Below are positions 48,442-61,027 of a stretch of 64,000 nt of DNA, in pieces; the stretch's first letter is position 1, and every line of letters starts with the position of its first letter. The stretch spans positions 1-64,000 of the forward strand of contig DASUKL010000043.1 of the NCBI GenBank assembly GCA_036278755.1, written 5' to 3'. Under the pieces are notes generated by a model. That model did no database searches, was not told the origin of the DNA, and was given only the letters and a program-made list of their open reading frames with translations. Source of the DNA: DASUKL01 sp036278755. Its GTDB lineage: Bacteria > Chloroflexota > Limnocylindria > Limnocylindrales > CSP1-4. A program made the position numbers and the translations under genes.

Positions 48442-49260
48442 ATGGCCCGACCACTCGCCGCGCTGGAGCGGTTCTTCGAGCGGCTCTTCGAGCGCCCGGC
48501 GACCCGGCTCTTCCGGGCGTCGATCCAGCCTGTCCAGCTCGAGCGGCGGGTTGAGCGCGCGATGGAGGCTGAGCGACGGTTCGGTGGCCGGCGGACGGAC
48601 GTCCCCGATCGCTACCGCATCCAGCTCGAGCCCTCCGACCTAGCCCCCCTGGCAGGCTATCAGGCCACCTTGGAGGCGAGCCTCTCGGATGCTGTCCTGA
48701 CGCGAGCCAGGGCCCGCGGCTACACCCTGGCCGAGACGCCCCGGGTGACCCTTCACGCCAACCCGGGCGTGGCCCGCGGCGACATCGTGGTCCTGACCGC
48801 CTTCCGCGACCCGCTCGAGGCGCGCCCGGCGCCAGAAGGGTTCCAGCGCCTCGACGTGGCGGCCGGGGAGGGGGCCGTGCCTGGGCCTTTGCCGGCCGCC
48901 GCGGCCGGAGAAGCGACGGCCGTCTTCGCCACCGGCGGCCAGGCCCTGCCGCCGGTGACCTTGCTGGTGGAGGAGCCGGGACGGCCCCCGCGCTCGCTGT
49001 CCCTGAGCGGCACCAGCCTGACCATCGGCCGGGGCCAGGACAACGACCTCGTCCTGCGGGACGACCGCGTCTCCCGGCGCCACGGCCGTCTGGCGGTGCG
49101 CCAGGGCGCCCTGGTGTACGAAGACCTCGGCAGCACCAACGGCAGCTTCGTCAACCAGCGGCGCGTGGAGCAGGTGGTGCTCGGCCTGTCCGATGAGCTG
49201 TGGCTGGGGAGCTGCCGGGTCACGGTCGTTCCCGATGAGGCGGCGACGTGGATCCCCTGA
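48442..49260 (+). CDS. fhaA: FhaA-like protein (DUF3662 plus FHA)
   Basis: A 272-aa protein with the FhaA N-terminal domain (RLFRASIQPVQLERRVERAM, VPDRYRIQLEPSDL) and a C-terminal FHA domain that binds phosphothreonine: LTIGRGQDNDLVLRDDRVSR and RRHGRLAVRQG, DLGSTNGSFVN. In actinobacteria FhaA is a substrate and reader of Ser/Thr kinases and controls peptidoglycan enzymes. ATG 48442 follows TACACT by 10 nt. It overlaps fhaB by 13 bp. Confidence 0.92.
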   Translation: MARPLAALERFFERLFERPATRLFRASIQPVQLERRVERAMEAERRFGGRRTDVPDRYRIQLEPSDLAPLAGYQATLEASLSDAVLTRARARGYTLAETPRVTLHANPGVARGDIVVLTAFRDPLEARPAPEGFQRLDVAAGEGAVPGPLPAAAAGEATAVFATGGQALPPVTLLVEEPGRPPRSLSLSGTSLTIGRGQDNDLVLRDDRVSRRHGRLAVRQGALVYEDLGSTNGSFVNQRRVEQVVLGLSDELWLGSCRVTVVPDEAATWIP

Positions 49261-49703
49261 GCCTCACCCTGTGGCTCATCCGCCTGGCCTTCGTGGCCCT
49301 GCTCTATCTCTTCGTGGCCTTCGTGGTGCGCGGCCTGTGGCGCGACCTCCGGGCCACGGTGGGGACCGTCGATCGAGCCCTTGGCCGCCTGATCGTGGTG
49401 GACAGCCCCGGCGACCCGGCGCCGCCACCAGGGACGACGTACGCCCTCGACGCGGTCACCAGCCTGGGCCGTGACGTGAACAACAGCGTGGTGGTCGAGG
49501 ACGCCTTCGTCTCGACCCGCCATGCGGCCCTCACCTATCGTGGCCGGGCCTGGTTCCTCGAGGACCTGGGCAGCACCAACGGGACCTTCCTCAACGGCCA
49601 GCGGATCGTCGCGGCGGTCGACTGCGGCTACGGTGACGAGATCGGCGTGGGCCGCGTCCGCTTCCGTCTCGAGCGGCCATCGCGCGGGGCGGCCTTCCAG
49701 TGA
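49248..49703 (+). CDS. fhaB: FhaB-like FHA-domain protein
   Basis: A 151-aa protein with an N-terminal transmembrane helix (LTLWLIRLAFVALLYLFVAF) and a cytoplasmic FHA domain (SLGRDVNNSVVVEDAFVSTR, HAALTYRGRAWFLEDL, GSTNGTFLNGQRI). In actinobacterial fhaB-rodA-pbpA clusters this protein is phosphorylated and recruits cell-wall enzymes. GTG 49248 lies inside the fhaA 3' end. Its TGA overlaps the next gene. Confidence 0.9.
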   Translation: MDPLSLTLWLIRLAFVALLYLFVAFVVRGLWRDLRATVGTVDRALGRLIVVDSPGDPAPPPGTTYALDAVTSLGRDVNNSVVVEDAFVSTRHAALTYRGRAWFLEDLGSTNGTFLNGQRIVAAVDCGYGDEIGVGRVRFRLERPSRGAAFQ

Positions 49704-51136
49704 TGGTGGTGCAGGTCGGGGGCGTCAGCCGGCTCCGAGCCCGGCGGCGGCCGCGTGAGCTGGGCCTGCTCGTGGTCGTCGCGCTGGCGCTGCTCACAGG
49801 CTGGCTGTCGCTGGCCACGCAGCAGGCCGGCTCGCTGACGGCGGGCCAGCCGGGGCTCATCGTCGGCTACCTCCTCCTCCTGCTGGCGGCGCACCTGGCC
49901 CTGGTCCTCGCCGGCCGAGCCAGCGATCAGGTCCTCCTGCCCACGGTGGGCCTCCTGGGGGGCATCTCGCTGCTCTTCATGGTCCGCTTGCCGCAGGGAC
50001 TGGCCCACCAGACGCTGGGGCCCTTCGAGCTGGGCCTGGCCCAGCTCCAGCTGGCCTGGCTGACGCTCAGCCTGGCCATCCTCGTGGCCGTGGCCGTCGC
50101 CGTCCGCAGCGACACCTGGTTGCGCTACTACAAGTACACCTGGGCGGCGGGCGGGGTGGCCCTCCTGCTGCTCGTCTTCGCCTTCGGCGAGGACACCAAC
50201 GGCGCTCGGCTCTTCCTCCGCGTGGGGCCCCTGGCAGGCCAGCCCTCGGAGCTGCTGAAGATCATCCTCGTCGTCTTCCTGGCCGGCTACCTGGCCGACA
50301 ACCGGGCCCTCCTGGCCCGGGCCAGCACGCACCTGGGCCCTCTCCGCCTCCCGCCCTTGCCCTACCTGCTGCCCATGGCTGCGATGTGGGGCATCGCTCT
50401 GGCCATCGTGATCTTCCAGCGCGACCTGGGCGCCGCGCTCCTCTTCTTCAGCGTCTTTTTGGCCCTTCTCTACGTGGCGACCCAGCGGACCTCGTACGTC
50501 GTCCTCGGGGCGGCCGTGTTCCTGGCCGGCAGTGCGGTCCTCTACCGGCTGGTGCCCACGGTCCAGACCCGGGTGGACATCTGGCTCGATCCCTGGAGCA
50601 CGGCCCAGACGGCCGGCTACCAGATCGTGCGGGCCCTCTATGCGTTCGGTCGGGGCGGCATCCTGGGCACGGGCCTGGGGGCTGGGCTTCCGGCCGTGGC
50701 GGGGGTCCCGGCCATCCCGGCCATCCAGACCGACTTCGTCTTCGCCGGCTTGGCCGAGGAGCTAGGGTTGATGGGGGCCCTGGCCATCCTGCTGCTATAC
50801 CTCATCGTCGCCCAGCGCGGCCTGCGCATCGCGGCCGCGGCCCGGGACGAGTTCCGGAGCCTGCTGGTGGCCGGCCTGACCTTCTCCCTGACCATCCAGG
50901 CGGCGATCATCATGGCCGGCGACGCCAAGCTCATCCCTCTCACCGGCATCACCCTGCCCTTCGTCTCCTACGGCGGCTCGTCGCTGGTGGCCAACGGCAT
51001 CATCGTCGGGCTGCTGGTGGCCTTCAGCGACCCTGGGCCTCTCGTGCCCGCCGTCCCGGCCGGCGGTAGCCGGCGCGAACGCGCCGCAGCCCGGGCTCGT
51101 GCCGCGGCCGGCCGCATCGAGCGGGCCGTCTCGTGA
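49703..51136 (+). CDS. FtsW/RodA-type peptidoglycan polymerase
   Basis: A 477-aa SEDS-family protein with about ten transmembrane helices. Key parts are FGEDTNGARLFLRVGPLAGQ (NGARRW-like loop), PSELLKIILVVFLA, FQRDLGAALLFFSVF (catalytic Asp region) and LPFVSYGGSSLVANG, the family hallmark near the C-terminus. It polymerises lipid II with the PBP encoded next. The start may be ATG 49703 (TGATG with fhaB) or GTG 49700. RodA or FtsW identity cannot be settled here; the fhaB-pbpA context favours the RodA-like role in actinobacteria. Confidence 0.92.
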   Translation: MVVQVGGVSRLRARRRPRELGLLVVVALALLTGWLSLATQQAGSLTAGQPGLIVGYLLLLLAAHLALVLAGRASDQVLLPTVGLLGGISLLFMVRLPQGLAHQTLGPFELGLAQLQLAWLTLSLAILVAVAVAVRSDTWLRYYKYTWAAGGVALLLLVFAFGEDTNGARLFLRVGPLAGQPSELLKIILVVFLAGYLADNRALLARASTHLGPLRLPPLPYLLPMAAMWGIALAIVIFQRDLGAALLFFSVFLALLYVATQRTSYVVLGAAVFLAGSAVLYRLVPTVQTRVDIWLDPWSTAQTAGYQIVRALYAFGRGGILGTGLGAGLPAVAGVPAIPAIQTDFVFAGLAEELGLMGALAILLLYLIVAQRGLRIAAAARDEFRSLLVAGLTFSLTIQAAIIMAGDAKLIPLTGITLPFVSYGGSSLVANGIIVGLLVAFSDPGPLVPAVPAGGSRRERAAARARAAAGRIERAVS

Positions 51137-52625
51137 GCGGTCCCCACGGCCGCGGGGGTCCGCAGGGTGGCGGCGCACCGCCCCTCGGTCGGGGCATCCT
51201 GCGCCTCGCCCTGGCCCTGGCCGTGGCCTACGTGGGCCTGGGCCTGGGGCTCAGCTACTGGCAGGTCGTCCAGGCCCCCAGCCTGGCCAGCGATCCGGGC
51301 AACCCCCTCGTCATGGCCGCCGCCCGCGAAGCGCCCCGCGGCGAGATCCTCGACGCGCGGGGGGTGGTCCTGGCCAAGGATGTGAGGGCGACCGACGGCA
51401 GCCGCCGGCGCACCTACCCCCAGCCCCTGGCCGCGCCGTTCCTGGGCTACCAAAGCCCGATCTTCGGCACGGCCGGGCTGGAACGAGCCTTCGACGCCCA
51501 GCTCTCGGGCCTCGTCCCGCCATCACCGCTGGACGCTCTGCTGGGCAAGTTCCGGGACCGGCCTTACGTTCCCTCGGATGTCGTGACCTCGATCGACATG
51601 CGGCTGCAGCGGGAGGCGATGCGCCTGCTCGGCTCGCAGCGCGGCGCCGTCGTGGCCATGGATCCGACGACCGGCCGCATCCTGGCCCTGGCCTCCAGCC
51701 CGACCTTCGATCCGGCCAGGATCGTCGACCCCGATAGGGGGCGGGCCTACCTCGCCAGCCTCCGGTCACAGACGGCCGCGGCGCCGCTCCTCGACCGGGC
51801 CACCGAGGGGCGCTACGTGCCCGGCTCGGTCTTCAAGATCGTGACCTCCATCGCCGGGTTGGGCTCAGGCGCCATCACGCCGGCCACGACCTACCCCGAC
51901 CAGCCGGCCGAGGAGCGGAGCGGCTTCCTCGTGGACGGGTTCCGGGTCACCGACGGGCACCATCTCTTCACCGGCTCGACGGCCCTCGACTACAGCCAGG
52001 CCCTGCAGGTCTCCTGCAACATCTGGTTCGCCCACGCCGGCCTGGCCATCGGCGCCGCCGACCTGCGAGACTGGGCTCGGCGCCTGGGCTTCGAGGCGCC
52101 GATCCCCTTCGATCTGCCGGCCGCGGCCAGCCAGGTCACGGGCGGCGGTGGCCCGGATGACGGCTTCCAGGACGAGGTCGAGCTGGCTAACGCCGCCTAC
52201 GGCCAGGCCGAGACGCTCGTCACCCCCCTGCAGATGGCCCTTGTGGCCTCGACCGTGGCCGATGGCGGGGTGCTGATGAAGCCCCAGCTGGTGACCGAGG
52301 TCCGGCCGGCCGAGGGGACAGCGGACCTGCGCGCCCCGGAGACCTGGCGCCGGGTCCTTGATCCCTCCACCGCGACCGTCATCCGCGAGGCTATGGTGCA
52401 GGCCGTGAGCAGCGACTGGGGGCGGCGGTTCGCTGGGCCGGCCCAGGTGCCCGGCGTGCCCACGGCCGGCAAGAGCGGCACGGCCCAACTGGGCTCCGGG
52501 GAGCCGCACAGCTGGTTCATCGGCTTCGCCCCGGCCGACGCCCCCCGCATCGCCGTGGCCGTGGTCATCGAGCGGGCCGGGGAGGGCTCGGGCGCGGCGG
52601 TGCCGCTGGGCGGCAAGCTCATGGC

Positions 52626-52650
<25 letters not shown>
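51133..52650 (+). CDS. pbpA: Penicillin-binding protein 2 / PbpA transpeptidase
   Basis: A 505-aa class B PBP. A single membrane anchor at about 22-43 (GILRLALALAVAYVGLGLGL) precedes a dimerisation domain and the transpeptidase. The SxxK site is S232 in VPGSVFKIVTS, the second is SCN (QVSCNIWF), and the third is KSG (TAGKSGTAQ). It cross-links peptidoglycan made by the SEDS protein encoded just upstream (GTGA overlap). It is short compared with many PBP2 proteins because the N-terminal pedestal is reduced. Its 3' end overlaps the convergent GH63 gene by 25 bp. Confidence 0.93.
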
Positions 52651-55328
<2,678 letters not shown>

Positions 55329-55334
55329 GTTCGC

Positions 55335-55340
55335 ATCCTA
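55335..55340 (-). promoter_or_regulatory. -10-like TAGGAT, leaderless start of the GH63 gene
   Basis: On the minus strand TAGGAT ends exactly 6 nt before the GTG at 55328. Confidence 0.45.
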
Positions 55341-55452
55341 GTCCCCTCGGAACCAGCCCTGGCGGCCTAGCGTAGTATCCCCTGACGGGACCCGGCGACT
55401 GCCCTGCAGCCCATCGACCGTGGCCCGCGGCGAAGAGGAGGAAGCATCGCCG

Positions 55453-56427
55453 ATGGCCATCCAGGATGCCGGCGAGAAGGTCGTCGCCAACGTCGAGCGG
55501 GTCATCGTGGGCAAGCACGAGGAGGTGCGCCTGGCGCTGGTGGCCCTCCTGTGTCGCGGTCACCTGCTGATCGAGGACGTGCCGGGCACCGGCAAGACGG
55601 TCCTGGCCAAGGCCATCGCCCGCAGCCTGGGCTGCACCTTCCGGCGCATCCAGTTCACGCCCGACCTGCTGCCCTCGGACGTGACCGGCCTCTCCATCTA
55701 CAACCAGAAGACCCAGGAGTTCGAGTTCCGGCCGGGGCCCATCATGGCCCAGATCGTGCTGGCCGACGAGATCAATCGGGCCACGCCTAAGACCCAATCG
55801 GCCCTCCTCGAGTGCATGGAGGAGCGGCAGGCCACGATCGACGGCACGACCTACCCCATGCCCGATCCGTTCCTCGTCATCGCCACCCAGAACCCCATCG
55901 AGTACGAGGGCACCTTCGCCCTGCCGGAGGCCCAGCTCGACCGCTTCATGCTGCGCCTGCGGATGGGCTATCCGGAGCCGGTGGACGAGATCGTCATCCT
56001 CGACGAGCAGAAGCGCCGCCACCCCATCGACGAGCTCGCGGAGGTGGCCTCGGTGGACGAGCTGCAGGCCATGCAGGCCGCGGTCCGCGAGGTCTACGTC
56101 GACCCGGCGGTGGCCGACTACATCGTCCGCCTCGTGGGCGCCACCCGGGCCCACGGCGATGTCTATCTGGGGGCCTCGCCGCGGGGCTCCCTGGCCCTCT
56201 ACAAGGCCGGCCAGGCCTACGCCGCGCTGAACGGCCGGGACTACGTCATCCCCGACGATGTCAAGGCCCTGGCCGAACCGGCCCTGGCCCACCGGCTCAT
56301 CGTCAAGACGGCCGCCTCGATCCGGGACATCGACCCCAGCAGCGTGGTCAGGGAGCTGCTGGAAAGCGTGCCCATCGAGGCGCCCGGACCCGGTCGGGCG
56401 GAGCGGGCCCTGGTCCGGCCCGTCTAG
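55453..56427 (+). CDS. MoxR AAA ATPase
   Basis: A 324-aa MoxR ATPase: HLLIEDVPGTGKTVLAKAIA (Walker A), PIMAQIVLADEINRATPKTQ (Walker B), VIATQNPIEYEGTFALPEAQ (sensor 1) and LGASPRGSLALYKAGQAYAA (sensor 2). MoxR proteins act as chaperones for VWA or secreted partners. Here it heads a MoxR-DUF58-transglutaminase operon, a common layout. ATG 55453 has AGGAGGA about 10 nt upstream; a GTG at 55420 would add 11 acidic residues. Confidence 0.93.
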   Translation: MAIQDAGEKVVANVERVIVGKHEEVRLALVALLCRGHLLIEDVPGTGKTVLAKAIARSLGCTFRRIQFTPDLLPSDVTGLSIYNQKTQEFEFRPGPIMAQIVLADEINRATPKTQSALLECMEERQATIDGTTYPMPDPFLVIATQNPIEYEGTFALPEAQLDRFMLRLRMGYPEPVDEIVILDEQKRRHPIDELAEVASVDELQAMQAAVREVYVDPAVADYIVRLVGATRAHGDVYLGASPRGSLALYKAGQAYAALNGRDYVIPDDVKALAEPALAHRLIVKTAASIRDIDPSSVVRELLESVPIEAPGPGRAERALVRPV

Positions 56428-56450
56428 CCGCCGGACAGGAGGAGCGGGCG

Positions 56451-57761
56451 ATGCTCCGCCGCCTCGAGGTCGTGGTCCTGGCCGTCGTGCTGCTCGTGGG
56501 CGCCTTCTCGACCGGCGTCGACTTCCTGTTCTTCCTCGTCTACCTCGGCCTCTTCGTGCTGGGCGGGGCCTATCTCATCAGCCGCTTCGGGCTGGCCGAC
56601 CTGGAGGCTGGCTTCGCCGTCGACCGCACGGCCGGCCACGTGGGCGAGACCCTCCGGGCCACCTACACCCTGCGCAACGCCGGGCGCCTGCCGAAGCTGT
56701 GGCTGGAGGCCTACAACCCCTCGACCCTGCCCGTGCCGCTACCCGGCCGAGCCATCTCCCTGGGGCCGCGCAGCGAGCGTTCGTGGATCGCCCGCGTGCC
56801 CCTCACGGCCCGTGGCCACTTCCGCATCGAGCCCCTCGTCATCCGCACCGGCGACCCCTTCGGCCTCTTCGAGGCTGCGGCCACGGTGGGCACGGCCAGC
56901 GGGCTGACCGTCTATCCGCGGGTCGAGCCGCTGCCCCGCTGGCGCCTGCCCGCCACGGCTCTCGAGGGCAACCGCGCCAGCCGCGAACGGACGATCCAGA
57001 CGACGCCCCTCGTGACCTCGATCCGGCCCTACGCCCCCGGCGACGCCTTCAATCGCATCCACTGGAAGAGCACGGCCCGCCAGCAGGAGCTGCAGGTCAA
57101 GGAGTTCGACCTCGAGCAGACGGCCGATCTGTGGCTCTTCCTGGACCTCGACGCCACGGTCCACGCCGGGCGGGGTGAGGACTCGACCATCGAGGCGGCG
57201 GTGCGCGTGGCGGCCGCCCTGGCCGACCACGCCCTGGCCGAGAACCGGGCCGTGGGCTTGACCGCGGTGGGCCATCACCCGGTCGTCCTGCCGGCGGACC
57301 GTGGGGGGCGGCAACGGCACAAGATCATGACCCTCCTGGCGGCCGTCGAGGCCGACGGCCTGACGCCCCTCGTCGAGGTCCTCCTCCAGGGCTTGCCGCG
57401 CCTCCGCCGGGGGATGACGGCCATGGTCGTCACGCCCTCCCTGGCGCGCGACTGGGTCCGGCCCCTGGCCACCCTCCACGGCCGGGGGGTGGGGGCGGCC
57501 GTGGCCCTCATCGACGCCGCGGCCTACGCCGGTCGGTCCGCGTCTGGGCCCGGCTCGCAGCCTGGCACCCGACCCGCGGCGACCGGGTCCACCGACGGGC
57601 CGGCCGAGGATGAGGACACCGACGCCGCGCGAGCCGCGCGGGCCCTGCAGCATGCCCTGGCCGAGTACGACCTGGACCGCTACGCCGTGGCCCCCGGCAC
57701 GCCGCTCGGCGAGCTGTTCGTGACGGCCCAGGCCGCGAGCCCGGTCGCCGCGTTCCGGTGA
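56451..57761 (+). CDS. DUF58 membrane protein
   Basis: A 436-aa protein with two N-terminal helices (VVVLAVVLLVGAFSTGVDFL, then FFLVYLGLFVLGGAYLISRF), a beta-rich domain and the DUF58 motif SIRPYAPGDAFNRIHWKSTA. The C-terminal part resembles a VWA fold (LWLFLDLDATVH). It is the usual partner of MoxR and TgpA-type proteins. ATG 56451 has AGGAGGAG 7 nt upstream. A Ser/Thr/Pro/Gly-rich loop of 35 residues precedes the C-terminus. Confidence 0.9.
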   Translation: MLRRLEVVVLAVVLLVGAFSTGVDFLFFLVYLGLFVLGGAYLISRFGLADLEAGFAVDRTAGHVGETLRATYTLRNAGRLPKLWLEAYNPSTLPVPLPGRAISLGPRSERSWIARVPLTARGHFRIEPLVIRTGDPFGLFEAAATVGTASGLTVYPRVEPLPRWRLPATALEGNRASRERTIQTTPLVTSIRPYAPGDAFNRIHWKSTARQQELQVKEFDLEQTADLWLFLDLDATVHAGRGEDSTIEAAVRVAAALADHALAENRAVGLTAVGHHPVVLPADRGGRQRHKIMTLLAAVEADGLTPLVEVLLQGLPRLRRGMTAMVVTPSLARDWVRPLATLHGRGVGAAVALIDAAAYAGRSASGPGSQPGTRPAATGSTDGPAEDEDTDAARAARALQHALAEYDLDRYAVAPGTPLGELFVTAQAASPVAAFR

Positions 57762-57768
57762 GCCGCCC

Positions 57769-60111
57769 GTGACGGCCGCGGCCTGGCCGGCCATCGAGGA
57801 CCGCCCCAGCCTGGGTGCGCGACTGGCGGCCGGCCCGCGCGAGGGCTGGTCGAGCGTCGTCCTCCTGGCCACGATGCTGCTGGCTGTGGCCATGGCCGTG
57901 GACGACGGCCGCTGGGCCGGCGAGACGGCCTGGCAGGCGAGCGAGACGGCCTTCCTCCTGCCGGCCATCATGCTCGGGGCGGCCTGGGGGCTGGTGGCCG
58001 GCCTGAGCCGCCTGCACTGGCTCGTGGCCCACCTCATCGGGGCTCTCTGCGGCGGGCTCTTCCTCATCGTCGCCGTGGCCGGGGTGGTCTCGCCGGCGGC
58101 CAGCCTGGGGGTCCGCCTCGACGCCCTCATGGTCTCGGTCGTCCTCTTCGCCCGCGACCTGTTCGTGCTCGGCATCCGTTCCAGCCAGACGTCCGTCTTC
58201 CTGCTCGTCCTGGGCGCCTTCGGCTGGGCCCTGGGCCAGTACGCGGCCTTCGTCACCTACCGCCGGGCGCGGCCGCTCAACGCGGTCATGGCCAGCGGCC
58301 TCTTCCTGCTCGTCGAGCTCTCAGCGACCCTCAAGGACGAGTACCGCTTCCTCATCCTGTTCGCCGTGGCCGCGCTGCTGTTCCTCGTACGGATGCACCT
58401 GGCCGAGCAGCAGAACGGCTGGTTCCGGCGGCGCATCGGGGACGTCGGCTCCGTGTCGAGCCTGTACATGCGCAGCGGCACGCTGTTCGTGGGCTTGGCC
58501 GTGGCGGGGGCCCTGATCCTGACCGCGACGGCCAGCTCGGCCCCCCTGTTCGGCTGGTGGCGGGGCTTCGACTCCACCCTCCTCGACTGGGGCCAGCGCC
58601 TCAACCTCGTCGTCGGCGGGGTCTCCTCGAGCGCCCGCGGCCCAAGTGACCTGTTCTCGTCGACGGCCACGATCTCGGGCTTCTGGCAGTCGTCCGAGGA
58701 ACCTGCATTCAGCTACAGCCCCGGGGCGGCCGGGCCGCAGTACTGGCTGGGCGCGACGTACTCGACCTTCGACGGACGGTCATGGCATCAGGCCTCCCGG
58801 ACCGCCTCGGCGGTCGTCGCTGCGGGTGGCCAGGTCCTGGCTCGGACGCGCGACTTCGTGGGCCCGGGACCGGGGCTGGATGACGTGCGCATCACCGTCA
58901 CCGACGAGGGCATCGACGCGCCGACGCTGCTGACGCCCGAGATGCCGACGACGGTGGATCGGATCACGACCGTCTACACCGACGGACAGGACGGCCCCTT
59001 CGCCGGGGCCGAGTTCGTCGATGCGCCGAGGCCCGGTCAGACGTACACGGTCCACGCCCTGGTCCACGCCGCGGTCTCGAGCGAGGGCGCTGTGACGGAG
59101 GCGGAGCTGGCCGCGGCCTCCCAGACGTACCCCGCCTGGCTGGAGCCCTACGTCCAGTACAAGGGTGCGGTGGGCCAGACGACCATCGAGACCACGGCCC
59201 GCATCGTGGACGCCCTGCCGGAGACGCAGCGGGACGCCTTCCATATCACCAAGGCCGTCCAGGACTATCTCTATGCGGGCGGCGGCTTCACCTACAACAC
59301 CGACGTCCGCGACCTGTGCCCCGCGGGCGACCTCGTCGACTGCTTCCTGCAGGTCAAGCAGGGCTACTGCGAGTACTTCGCCTCGGCCATGACCATGATG
59401 CTGCGGACCCAGGGCATCCCGGCCCGCTACGTGCGGGGCTACCTGCCCGGGCAGCCGACGCAAGGCGGGGCCTACGAGGTCAGCCGTGGGGCGGCCCACG
59501 CCTGGGTGGAGGTCTACTTCCCGGGCTACGGCTGGATCCGCTTCGACCCCACGCCCGGCAACGCCGAGAACGGCCAGCGGCCGACGGTCCTCGACCCCGG
59601 CGTGCCGGCCACCGGCCCGGGCGGCAGCGACGCGCCCGGGATCCAGCCTGGGCGGCGGACCTTCGAGCCGGCCGAGTCCGCCGCCACGCCCGGGCCCACG
59701 GCCGTCGCGGCCGTGGCTGGCGGCAGCGGTTCGGGGTCCGGGCCGGCCGGGCCCCTGATCATCGGCCTGCTCGTCCTCCTCCTCGTGGTGGCGGTGGCCA
59801 CCTCGCTGCTGGGGCGCTGGCAGCGCGGCCCGGCCGTGGCTGAGCCCGAGGCCGTGTATCGCGGCATGGCCCGCCTCGCCGGCCGCTTCGGCTACGGTCC
59901 GCGCCCCACGCAGACGGCCTACGAGTACGCCAGCTCGTTGGCCGAGCTCCTGCCCGGCGCCCGTCCGGAGCTGGAGGTCGTGGCTCGAGCCAAGGTCGAG
60001 ACGTCCTACGCCCACCGGCCGCCACAGGGCTCGGCCATGGCTGCCCTGCGTGAGGCCTACGGCCGGCTGCGGGTGCGGCTCCTGCGGCTGGCCCTCCGCC
60101 GCCGGCGCTAG
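57769..60111 (+). CDS. TgpA-like transmembrane transglutaminase
   Basis: A 780-aa protein with about seven N-terminal helices, a large extracytoplasmic domain and a last helix (PLIIGLLVLLLVVAVATSLL), followed by a DUF4129-like cytoplasmic tail. The transglutaminase core has a full triad: C534 (VKQGYCEYFASAM), H577 (GAAHAWVEVYF) and D593 (GWIRFDPTPG). It may cross-link or cleave surface peptides; the family is essential in some bacteria. GTG 57769 starts 7 nt past the DUF58 gene. Last gene of the operon. Confidence 0.92.
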   Translation: MTAAAWPAIEDRPSLGARLAAGPREGWSSVVLLATMLLAVAMAVDDGRWAGETAWQASETAFLLPAIMLGAAWGLVAGLSRLHWLVAHLIGALCGGLFLIVAVAGVVSPAASLGVRLDALMVSVVLFARDLFVLGIRSSQTSVFLLVLGAFGWALGQYAAFVTYRRARPLNAVMASGLFLLVELSATLKDEYRFLILFAVAALLFLVRMHLAEQQNGWFRRRIGDVGSVSSLYMRSGTLFVGLAVAGALILTATASSAPLFGWWRGFDSTLLDWGQRLNLVVGGVSSSARGPSDLFSSTATISGFWQSSEEPAFSYSPGAAGPQYWLGATYSTFDGRSWHQASRTASAVVAAGGQVLARTRDFVGPGPGLDDVRITVTDEGIDAPTLLTPEMPTTVDRITTVYTDGQDGPFAGAEFVDAPRPGQTYTVHALVHAAVSSEGAVTEAELAAASQTYPAWLEPYVQYKGAVGQTTIETTARIVDALPETQRDAFHITKAVQDYLYAGGGFTYNTDVRDLCPAGDLVDCFLQVKQGYCEYFASAMTMMLRTQGIPARYVRGYLPGQPTQGGAYEVSRGAAHAWVEVYFPGYGWIRFDPTPGNAENGQRPTVLDPGVPATGPGGSDAPGIQPGRRTFEPAESAATPGPTAVAAVAGGSGSGSGPAGPLIIGLLVLLLVVAVATSLLGRWQRGPAVAEPEAVYRGMARLAGRFGYGPRPTQTAYEYASSLAELLPGARPELEVVARAKVETSYAHRPPQGSAMAALREAYGRLRVRLLRLALRRRR

Positions 60112-60126
60112 CGAGCGCGGCGGCCC

Positions 60127-60190
60127 GGGGTCAGAAGGCGCCGCCAGGCTCCGGGGTCAGAAGCCCCGCCGGCCTCCGGGGTCAGAGGGC
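60127..60190. repeat. Tandem repeat after the transglutaminase gene
   Basis: Three copies of CCGGGGTCAGAAG-like sequence about 25-26 bp apart fill the gap to the histidine phosphatase gene and its last codons. Confidence 0.6.
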
Positions 60191-61027
60191 GCCCGAGCGG
60201 GCCCGGCTGACCTCGTCTTCCCCTGGGATCACCGTGGTGCCGTCGTCGTCGAGCGGCGCGAGGTGCTCGTCGCGGTCATGGGTCCGCAGGACCGCCAGTC
60301 CGTCGCGCAGCTCGACCACGCTCACCCCGGCCAGGACGAAGGGGAAGCTCCAGAAGTGGGAGCGCGACAGGCCCAGCAGGCGCAGCAGGGCCAAGCGGAA
60401 GATCCCGTCGTGGGCCACGACCACCGCCCAGGGATGGGTCGGCGGGCTCTGACCGTAACCCGGGACGAAGGTCCGACCGGGTCGCGGACCGGACGTCGCC
60501 GGCGAGGCGAGCGAGGCGATGACCTGGGCGAGCGTCTCGGTCACCCGCCGGTCGGCGTCCGCCAGCGACTCACCGCCCGGCGCGTGGAACCGGTTCGGGT
60601 CGCGCCGCCAGCCGGCCAGGCGTGGGCCCCAGCGGGCCTGGACCTCGCTGGCCGGCAGGCCCTCCCATCGGCCCTGGGCGATCTCGATGAAGCCGGGGCT
60701 GGGATGGAGCGGCGGCGCGGGGCGGGTCGCGGCCATGGCCGCGGCGATGGCCTCGGCCGTCTGGGCCGCGCGGCGCAGCGGCGAGTGCCAGATGGCGAGC
60801 GGCGGCCCGGCCGGCAGGGGCAGGGCGGGTGGAGCGTGGGGCTCCGCCAGGCGCTGCCCGACGAGCTCGGCCTGGCGCCGGCCGTGCTCTGAGAGGGACG
60901 GGTCACCGCGGCCCTGGAAGCGGTGCTCCTCGATCCAGGTCGAGGCCCCATGGCGGACGAGGACGAGGCTGGCCTCGAGCTCGGGCGGGATGAGCGGACT
61001 GGCCGTCAGGCGAGGTGGACGAGCCAC
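60182..61027 (-). CDS. Histidine phosphatase (phosphoglycerate-mutase-like), possible phosphoserine phosphatase
   Basis: A 281-aa histidine-phosphatase-superfamily protein with the catalytic LVRHGASTWIEEHRFQGRGD, the second-Arg WHSPLRRAAQTAEAIA, the GRWEGLPASE acid region and the second catalytic His in VVVAHDGIFRLALL. GTG 61027 overlaps serA by 22 bp, so the two are coupled. Some members of this superfamily are metal-independent phosphoserine phosphatases (known from Hydrogenobacter), and the serA and aminotransferase genes are next door, so a serB role is a fair inference. A cobalamin or alpha-ribazole phosphatase role cannot be excluded. Confidence 0.8.
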   Translation of the reverse strand: MARPPRLTASPLIPPELEASLVLVRHGASTWIEEHRFQGRGDPSLSEHGRRQAELVGQRLAEPHAPPALPLPAGPPLAIWHSPLRRAAQTAEAIAAAMAATRPAPPLHPSPGFIEIAQGRWEGLPASEVQARWGPRLAGWRRDPNRFHAPGGESLADADRRVTETLAQVIASLASPATSGPRPGRTFVPGYGQSPPTHPWAVVVAHDGIFRLALLRLLGLSRSHFWSFPFVLAGVSVVELRDGLAVLRTHDRDEHLAPLDDDGTTVIPGEDEVSRARSGAL